Shown in pieces: positions 58,249 to 64,000 of a stretch of 64,000 nt of DNA. Source of the DNA: a bacterium (GTDB taxonomy: Bacteria > Planctomycetota > Planctomycetia > Planctomycetales > Planctomycetaceae); contig WGME01000003.1 of the NCBI GenBank assembly GCA_016125225.1, positions 682,001 to 746,000 on the forward strand. The letters run 5' to 3'. The notes under the pieces are model-generated. The model was not told where the DNA came from, did not search any database, and saw nothing but the letters and a program-made list of their open reading frames with translations. Made by a program: the position numbers and the translations under genes. Within the stretch, counting starts at the first letter, position 1, and each line of letters starts with the position of its first letter.

Positions 58249-60342
58249 ATGGCTCGTCGCCAACAGCAGTCCACCACCGTCGAACTCTTTCCCTTTCTCG
58301 CAGTCCTTGTCTGCGTGATGGGGGCGTTGATCTTTCTGCTACTGGTGATGACGAAGCGGCTGCGTGCCGCTGCTGTAGCGAAAGCTCAGGCGGCGGTGAC
58401 TCAAGCCTACGATGACCGTCCGATTCTACCCGAGTTGGTGGAAGACGATGTGGAAGACTTTGCGCCGTCTCCGGCCGTGCTGTCACCCGATCTGGCTGCG
58501 GTGCCGATTGATGAACCCGTGGGTTGGTCGGCTGCCCCTGCAGTAAAAAAACCGGAAGAACCAGCGGTCGATCGGCAGGCCCACTATGCGGCACTGGATG
58601 CCCTGCAACAGCAATGGACGACCAAGGTGGCGTCGCTGGAAGCCGATGTGGACCAAAGACAGGCCGCTTTGAACCGACAACGCCTGCTGCTGATGACCAC
58701 CGAACGGCAAACCACCGAACTCAAGCAACAGTTGTTGCAAAAGGAAACCGAACTGGCCGCCATGATGGGCCGCATTTCGGCGACGCAGGGGTCGCAATCG
58801 GCCACATCCGCTGAACAAGCCAAGCTCGAACGCGTCATTCAACAACTTCGTCAGCAACTCAAGCAGTTGGCAGAACAGCAAGAAGCCGCCAGCAGTCAAT
58901 ACGCCATCGTGCCCTATGATGGGAAATCGGGCACCACGCGCCGTCCGATTCTGATTGAATGTACCGCCACCGGCCTGAAATTCCTGCCGGAAGATGTCAC
59001 GCTGACTCCGGCGGACATCGAAGGCTTCACGCCGCGATTTAATCCCCTGTTGTCGGGTGCGGCTGCCCTCACCAGCTACTGGTCGCAGCAACCTCCATCG
59101 TCGGGGGATGCTCCGGCGGAACCCTACGTGCTTCTGATTGTCCGACCTGATGGGACGCTCGCTTATTACATCGCCATGAAACTGCTCTCGGGGATGAAGC
59201 AGCCACACGGCTACGAACTCGTGACCGATGACATGTCGCTCCAACTTTCACCGATTGACCCCAATGCGAAGGCCGCTCTCGAAGCGGCCATTGAACAAAC
59301 ACTTGCCGAACGCCAACGCATGGTCCAGGCAATGTCGTCTGGCACGGGACTGGGACGTGGCAACGGCGGGGGACAGGGAACTGGCAACGAGGTTGGCGGC
59401 GGATCGGGTTTTGGATCGGGCCGCGGTGGCCGAGATTCCAGCACATACAATGGTGGCGGAAGCGGGGGCCGGTTAGGCGGGGCTGATGCCGCACCCAAAG
59501 GGAACAGTCGCGGCGAATTTGCATTGTCCGACATCGAAGACTCCGAGCAGGTCGGCAATCGCAGTTGGGAAGATGTCGATCGATTTGAAGGCCAGGAATT
59601 CCGCAAGCGAAGAGAATCGGGCGGGTCAACGGGCGGAACGAACTCCCAGTCAGCACCGAACGGAACGAGCCAGAATCGTTCCCAGGGATCGCCCTCTGCT
59701 TCAGTGACGGGGCAAGGTTCTCAATCGCCGCGATCCGACACCACTTCCGAAGCCACCGCTAAGTCATCTACGGGACGTCCACCGACAACGGGACAACCTG
59801 CCTCGAATAATGGCCAGTGGCAACCCCGTTCCGGAAGCACAGGGGGACAAACCGCGGGAAGCTCAGGGTCATCGGCGACGGGCAGTCCCGATGAAAGCGA
59901 GGAAGATTACCCGAACTTCAATCAGTCGGCATCGCGCCGCAAAGGCCAGGCCGCCAAATCGCTTCCCTATGAACATCTGCAGCAGCGCAAATGGGGACCG
60001 CACGAGCCGGGGGCCACGATCGGCCTGGAAAAGCCTGTCCGTGTGCGAGTTGAAGCGGAACGCATGGTCATCGAGCAGACGTTGGCAATCCCCGTTACAG
60101 CCGGCGCCTCACGCGAGCAGTTGTTTAATCAACTCCTGTCGGCCGTGGATCAGCAGTCTCAGGGTTGGGGACAACCGGGTTCCGGTTTCTTCTGGGTTCC
60201 CAGTTTACGCTTTGAAGTGCTACCGGGTGGCAATACCGCTTATGAACGCGTAGTCCCGCTGGTCAGCAAGTGCGGATTGTCGCATCGCACGGAATACTCG
60301 CTCGGTCAGACGGCTGCCGAGTTGCCGGAGGCCAAACGATGA
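58249..60342 (+). CDS. single-span ExbD/MotB-like partner, 697 aa, no membrane aspartate
   Basis: One N-terminal span (ELFPFLAVLVCVMGALIFLLLVM, about 12-34) without Asp, then a linker, a coiled coil (about 115-215), domain copy 1 (about 228-330, with RPILIECTATGLKF and VRPDGTLAYY), a Gly/Ser/Gln-rich disordered stretch (about 375-570) and domain copy 2 (about 590-697, with KPVRVRVEAERMVI and VLPGGNTAYE). The topology puts the body outside the cytoplasm. It starts 56 bp after the channel gene and ends overlapping the next start by ATGA, so translation is coupled. ExbD/TolR/MotB proteins normally need an Asp in the span; its absence suggests a structural half of a heterodimer. Confidence 0.85.
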   Translation: MARRQQQSTTVELFPFLAVLVCVMGALIFLLLVMTKRLRAAAVAKAQAAVTQAYDDRPILPELVEDDVEDFAPSPAVLSPDLAAVPIDEPVGWSAAPAVKKPEEPAVDRQAHYAALDALQQQWTTKVASLEADVDQRQAALNRQRLLLMTTERQTTELKQQLLQKETELAAMMGRISATQGSQSATSAEQAKLERVIQQLRQQLKQLAEQQEAASSQYAIVPYDGKSGTTRRPILIECTATGLKFLPEDVTLTPADIEGFTPRFNPLLSGAAALTSYWSQQPPSSGDAPAEPYVLLIVRPDGTLAYYIAMKLLSGMKQPHGYELVTDDMSLQLSPIDPNAKAALEAAIEQTLAERQRMVQAMSSGTGLGRGNGGGQGTGNEVGGGSGFGSGRGGRDSSTYNGGGSGGRLGGADAAPKGNSRGEFALSDIEDSEQVGNRSWEDVDRFEGQEFRKRRESGGSTGGTNSQSAPNGTSQNRSQGSPSASVTGQGSQSPRSDTTSEATAKSSTGRPPTTGQPASNNGQWQPRSGSTGGQTAGSSGSSATGSPDESEEDYPNFNQSASRRKGQAAKSLPYEHLQQRKWGPHEPGATIGLEKPVRVRVEAERMVIEQTLAIPVTAGASREQLFNQLLSAVDQQSQGWGQPGSGFFWVPSLRFEVLPGGNTAYERVVPLVSKCGLSHRTEYSLGQTAAELPEAKR

Positions 60343-61487
60343 GCCGACGACCGCAGGCCGATCAACAATTCGGATCAGATTCGTTCCTCGACATCGTGTG
60401 CAATGTCGTGGGCATTCTGATCATTCTGATGGTCGTGGCCGGAGTCCGCGCCAGTCACGACCCAGTGTCGTTGCCGGTTCTCAGCCTTCCAGACAACGAC
60501 GAACCTCGGATTGTCACCGCACCAGCGATTGAAGAGGAATTGCCGCCTCCTCCGCCGATGCCCATCCCCATGTCACCGGTCCCTGTGATTGAGCCGGAGC
60601 TGCCAGCTCTGCCCGAGATTCCCGCCGAGCCTTTGCCACCGCTGGAACCCTCACCGGAACTGGTGGCTGCGGCCGAACAACTGGCACGCGAACTCGCTGG
60701 TATGGACGATAAGGAACGCACCCTGCAGCAGCAACTGGCGAACAATCGCCGGCAGCAACAGGAGTTGGAGGACCGGCTGCAGACGTTGTCTAAACAGCAG
60801 GCCAGCCAGGCCGCGGGCTTGCAGGCCGCAGAACAGCAACGTCAGGCCACCGCTCAAGAACTGGAACAACTGCGTCGCATCGCGGCTCAACTGTCACAAC
60901 TGGTGCGAGAGCGGGCCAGTGAAGCTCCGGCCGCAAAAACGCTGGAGCATCGCATTACTCCGATTGGTCAGGCGGTCACCGGAAAAGAATTGCACTTCAG
61001 AGTACTCGAAGATCGCATTTCCGTCGTGCCACTCGAACGGCTGATTGAACGACTGAAAAACCAGATCGACCGCCATAAGGAATGGATCGCCAAATCGCGG
61101 CAACAACTCGGACAGGTCGGCCCGGTGGAAGGTTACGCCCTGCACTATGTCGTGCAACGTGAGTCAGCTTCGGTGGTTGACGAATTGCGAATGGGGCCCG
61201 GGGTCTTCCGCATCAATGTCACCGAATGGCGGGTGGAAGCTGAGCGCGATGTCGAAACCGAGTCCTCCGCCGAGGCTCTGCGTCCGGGATCACGATTCCT
61301 GTCGGCCATCGCCACTGCGGAACCCGGGGCAACGTTGACCTTCTGGGTCTATCCCGACAGCTTCAATGCCTATACGGAGGTTAAGGCGTACTGCCAGCAA
61401 CAAAACTTCCTCATTGCCGGGCGTCCCCTGCCAACGGGAATTCCGATTGCAGGCAGCCCGAATGGCACCCGGTCCACTGGCCAGTAA
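60339..61487 (+). CDS. single-span ExbD/MotB-like partner, 382 aa, with membrane aspartate
   Basis: N-terminus SDSFLDIVCNVVGILIILMVVAG carries an Asp at the start of the only span, as in ExbD, TolR and MotB, so this subunit should be the proton-relay one. It is followed by a proline-rich stretch (about 60-110), a coiled coil (about 115-200) and a C-terminal domain (about 210-360) with ELHFRVLEDRISVV and FWVYPDSFNAYTE that matches the pattern of the repeated domain in the upstream subunit. No OmpA-like peptidoglycan-binding motif is seen. The start overlaps the previous stop (ATGA), with GGAGG upstream. A strong terminator lies 4 bp after the stop. Confidence 0.88.
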   Translation: MSRRPQADQQFGSDSFLDIVCNVVGILIILMVVAGVRASHDPVSLPVLSLPDNDEPRIVTAPAIEEELPPPPPMPIPMSPVPVIEPELPALPEIPAEPLPPLEPSPELVAAAEQLARELAGMDDKERTLQQQLANNRRQQQELEDRLQTLSKQQASQAAGLQAAEQQRQATAQELEQLRRIAAQLSQLVRERASEAPAAKTLEHRITPIGQAVTGKELHFRVLEDRISVVPLERLIERLKNQIDRHKEWIAKSRQQLGQVGPVEGYALHYVVQRESASVVDELRMGPGVFRINVTEWRVEAERDVETESSAEALRPGSRFLSAIATAEPGATLTFWVYPDSFNAYTEVKAYCQQQNFLIAGRPLPTGIPIAGSPNGTRSTGQ

Positions 61488-61490
61488 GCC

Positions 61491-61515
61491 GATTCTCAAA
61501 ATCGAGAATCTTTTT
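61491..61515 (+). terminator. rho-independent terminator of the channel operon
   Basis: GATTCTC (61491-61497) pairs perfectly with GAGAATC (61504-61510) around a 6-nt loop and is followed directly by TTTTT. It lies 4 bp after the stop of the last channel subunit, which marks the end of the operon and separates the sigma-factor gene. Confidence 0.82.
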
Positions 61516-61597
61516 CTGCTGCCGTTAATGCCAGAAAGAGCCTGCGGTTCCCCTCACGGTCACTGTCAGTCAGTCTGATCGTGTGAGGGAATCATCG

Positions 61598-62602
61598 ATG
61601 GTGGGCACAAGGAGCTCCGTTCGAAGTCCGGCGAGCAACAGTCGTCGGAATTCGCAATCGGAAAAAGAGATAAGTCAAACATCTTCTCAGCCCCAACGCA
61701 CTCAGGAGCAGTTACGAGCGCTCGCCGAGGAACTGGTTGTGACGGAGATTTCCTTCGTCGACCATATGCAGTTCCGTCGTAAGTCAGCGGAGCGGTGGAT
61801 TGATGAACAGCAGCCAGCAAAGTCAGTTTCGGAAGTTCGGGGCACGAACTCCTCCATCGGACTGGCCTTCGTCTCCGGACTGGTGCAAGCCCCTCTGCTC
61901 AAACCCGCTGAGGAATCGTATCTCTTTCTCCGAATGAACTTTGTGAAATATCGGGCCGAGCAACTTCGCCGCCGGATTAATTGCCAGCGTCCCGATGCCG
62001 CGCAGCTCGATCAGATTCAGGTGTGGTTGACGGAGGCCGCCGCATTACGGAATCGCATCGTCGAAGCCAACCTGAGACTGGTAGTTTCCGTGGCGTCAAA
62101 ACTGAGTCGGTCACTCGATCAACTATCGGAGCTGACCAGCGAAGGGTTATTGCCATTGATGCGGGCGGTGGAACTTTTCGATGTGCAACTGGGGTTTCGG
62201 TTCAGCACCTATGCGACCTGGGCCATTCGCAACCAAATCCATCGCTGTTTGAAACGTCAGCGCGGCCCGAGTGAGCTACTGCGGTTCGGTGATGACTCGG
62301 ATTGGAACCACATCCCTGACCGCCGTGGTTCCGGAACCCGTGATCTCCAACTTCAGCAGCAACGGGAAGAACTGCTGTCGGAATTGATCGGTACACTAAA
62401 CCCCCGCGAGCGGACGATTATTGCGGCCCGCTTTGGACTCGATGGTCAACCAGCCGGACAAAGCCTCGCGGAGATTTCCGTTGTTCTGGGATTGAGCAAG
62501 GAACGTGTCAGACAACTTGCCTTAGGGGCACTGGAAAAACTGCGGGAACAGGCCACACATACCGCGATTGAACTTCCAGAAGCCTGGAGAGCGGAAGCCT
62601 GA
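61598..62602 (+). CDS. sigma-70 family RNA polymerase sigma factor
   Basis: A 334-aa sigma factor. Region 2 is clear (RNRIVEANLRLVVSVASKL, LTSEGLLPLMRAVELF, FSTYATWAIRNQI), as is region 4 (LNPRERTIIAARFGLDG ... LAEISVVLGLSKERVRQLALGALEKLR). Region 3 is short and region 1.1 is replaced by a Ser/Arg/Gln-rich tail and a helical stretch (about 1-100). Size and motifs place it in group 2/3 (stress or alternative), not ECF. ATG 61598 has GAGGGA 7 nt upstream. It follows the terminator of the channel operon, so a direct link is not shown. No anti-sigma gene is adjacent. Confidence 0.93.
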   Translation: MVGTRSSVRSPASNSRRNSQSEKEISQTSSQPQRTQEQLRALAEELVVTEISFVDHMQFRRKSAERWIDEQQPAKSVSEVRGTNSSIGLAFVSGLVQAPLLKPAEESYLFLRMNFVKYRAEQLRRRINCQRPDAAQLDQIQVWLTEAAALRNRIVEANLRLVVSVASKLSRSLDQLSELTSEGLLPLMRAVELFDVQLGFRFSTYATWAIRNQIHRCLKRQRGPSELLRFGDDSDWNHIPDRRGSGTRDLQLQQQREELLSELIGTLNPRERTIIAARFGLDGQPAGQSLAEISVVLGLSKERVRQLALGALEKLREQATHTAIELPEAWRAEA

Positions 62603-62627
62603 CGGGTACTGGTGGAAAGTCGCGAAC

Positions 62628-64000
62628 ATGCCTCGGTTTCTCTATCGATCATCACTGCCCGTACCTGCGAATGTGGCCTTCAACTGGCATACAAAGCCCG
62701 GTGCTTTACAGCGGCTGACACCTCCTTGGGAACGCGTCAAAGTCGTGCGGTCTTCGGGTTCACTCGCACCCGGTTCGCAAGTCGAACTACAGATGAAAAT
62801 CGGCCCATTCACGCAGCACTGGATCGCAGAGCATCGCCGCTACCTCCCGGGCGTCGAGTTTCAGGACGTCCAACTGTCTGGACCCTTTGCAAAGTTTGAA
62901 CACACTCATCGACTGGTACCTCATGATGAAACATCCTGCTGGCTGGAAGATGACATCGACTATTCCCCGCCCCTCGGACCCTTCGGACAGTGGGTGGCTG
63001 GCGGACATATCCGCCGACAGCTTCAACGCATGTTTCGATACCGGCACGCAATCACGGCAGCGGATCTGTTTCAACATCAGCAGTACAAGCGAGAGACATC
63101 ACCAATGAAGGTTCTCATCACCGGAGCGACCGGCCTGGTCGGAAGTGCCCTGACTCCGTTACTCACGACAGGAGGGCATGAAGTGCTGCGTCTTACCCGC
63201 GGACCAGCACGCGAGGCTCAGGATGTCGTCTGGCACCCGGAACACGTGGAATTGCCGCCAGCACGCCTTGAAGGACTGGATGCGGTGGTTCATCTCGCGG
63301 GGGAAAACATCGCGGGGGCTCGATGGACTTCGTCGGTGAAAGAGCGCATTCGCAACAGTCGAGTCCAGAGCACGCGGTTGCTGTGCAAAACCCTGGCCAA
63401 ACTGAAGTCCCCGCCGCAAGTTCTGGTGTGTGCCTCGGCGATTGGGTTCTACGGCGATCGGGGAAGCGAAGTGTTGACCGAGTCGTCACCCACAGGGACC
63501 GGCTTCCTTTCCGAAGTTTGCGAGGCTTGGGAAGCGTCCTGTGAACCCGCCCGTCAGGCGGGCATTCGCGTGGTCAACCTCAGGCTGGGAGTCATCTTGT
63601 CGGCGAAAGGGGGAGCACTGCAGAAAATGCTCCTGCCCTTCAAACTGGGCGGCGGTGGGATCATCGGAAATGGCCAGCAGTATTGGAGTTGGATCGCCAT
63701 CGACGATGTGATTGGGGCGATCTACCACGCTCTGGTGACTCCTTCCCTGGTCGGTGCCGTGAATGCAACAGCCCCCCAACCTGTAACAAATTACAAGTTT
63801 ACGAAAACCCTGGGCAAGGTTCTGCGACGCCCGACGATCGTCCCGTTGCCCGGGTTTGCGGCCCGCTTGGTGCTGGGAGAAATGGCCGAAGCGTTATTGC
63901 TCGCGAGTTCCCGAGTCCTGCCAGATTCTCTGCAAAAAAGTGGTTACCAATTTCGCTTCACGGAATTGGAACCCGCGTTGCGCCATGAACTTGGGATTGG
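62628..64000 (+). CDS. SRPBCC-epimerase fusion (TIGR01777 type), 3' end outside window
   Basis: One open frame from ATG 62628 runs off the right edge (457 codons visible). Residues 1-158 form an SRPBCC/START-like domain (FLYRSSLPVPANVAFNWHTK, WIAEHRRYLPGVEF, RMFRYRHAITAADLF). From residue 160 a Rossmann epimerase/dehydrogenase of the TIGR01777 (YfcH-like) family begins (MKVLITGATGLVGSAL; VVHLAGENIAGARW; ASAIGFYGDRG). The internal ATG at 63105 could give a separate product, but the frame is continuous. Such fusions are known in other bacteria; the role is unclear. It starts 26 bp after the sigma-factor stop on the same strand. Confidence 0.9.
   Translation, partial: MPRFLYRSSLPVPANVAFNWHTKPGALQRLTPPWERVKVVRSSGSLAPGSQVELQMKIGPFTQHWIAEHRRYLPGVEFQDVQLSGPFAKFEHTHRLVPHDETSCWLEDDIDYSPPLGPFGQWVAGGHIRRQLQRMFRYRHAITAADLFQHQQYKRETSPMKVLITGATGLVGSALTPLLTTGGHEVLRLTRGPAREAQDVVWHPEHVELPPARLEGLDAVVHLAGENIAGARWTSSVKERIRNSRVQSTRLLCKTLAKLKSPPQVLVCASAIGFYGDRGSEVLTESSPTGTGFLSEVCEAWEASCEPARQAGIRVVNLRLGVILSAKGGALQKMLLPFKLGGGGIIGNGQQYWSWIAIDDVIGAIYHALVTPSLVGAVNATAPQPVTNYKFTKTLGKVLRRPTIVPLPGFAARLVLGEMAEALLLASSRVLPDSLQKSGYQFRFTELEPALRHELGI

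Noticed and set aside
56729-61487. Zorya anti-phage system
   Set aside because: The MotA-like protein with a long tail recalls ZorA, but the partners lack an OmpA-like domain and no ZorC, ZorD helicase/nuclease or ZorE gene is nearby. I keep it as a separate proton-channel module.

Overview
The window looks like chromosomal DNA of a planctomycete. The evidence is the mix of gene families: two DUF1559 prepilin-like proteins with the H...DG C-terminus, a secreted arylsulfatase, a sulfatase-modifying-factor-like protein, a PQQ-propeller protein, a CE15-type esterase, a RoxA-like di-haem cytochrome, and many secreted or giant proteins without close relatives. Intergenic spaces hold several families of short palindromic repeats. 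I see no rRNA, tRNA, CRISPR array, transposase or phage module.

Layout. 1-4.1 kb (minus): prkA serine kinase, a secreted protein and a DUF444 (YeaH-type) gene that leaves the window. 4.7-9.8 kb: truD, a small membrane protein, an iron-type alcohol dehydrogenase of the hydroxyacid-oxoacid transhydrogenase (HOT) flavour, a CE15-like esterase and a small secreted helical protein. 9.9-17.3 kb: a segment bounded by a broken copy of the 3' end of a fumarylacetoacetate-hydrolase-family gene on the left and the intact gene on the right. It contains an esterase, a membrane protein, DUF1559, an FGE-like protein and an unrecognised AT-richer gene. 17.5-24.8 kb: a two-gene M16 peptidase pair, a RoxA-like cytochrome and polA. 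25-33.6 kb: small enzymes, an arylsulfatase, DUF389 and PRC-barrel proteins, a PQQ-propeller protein and a DUF4349 lipoprotein. 33.9-38.2 kb: pyruvate carboxylase followed by the biotin ligase that would activate it. 38.2-43.3 kb: DUF1559, an aminotransferase, a C45-type hydrolase, a membrane protein and a trypsin-like protease.

Two regions are systems. The first (43.4-52.3 kb) is a cyanophycin locus: an ABC exporter with an extra N-terminal domain, two non-identical cyanophycin synthetases in tandem, and a DUF1854 protein. The second (52.4-61.5 kb) is a proton-channel module: a MotA/TolQ/ExbB-like protein with a long coiled-coil cytoplasmic tail, followed by two different single-span ExbD/MotB-like partners. 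Only one partner carries the membrane aspartate, and both carry what looks like the same extracytoplasmic domain. A divergent 1337-aa cytoplasmic protein lies upstream, and a strong terminator then a sigma-70 family factor lie downstream. The window ends inside an SRPBCC-epimerase fusion gene.

All family assignments come from reading motifs by eye; no database search was possible. Start codons were chosen from Shine-Dalgarno spacing and signal peptides where these were visible.
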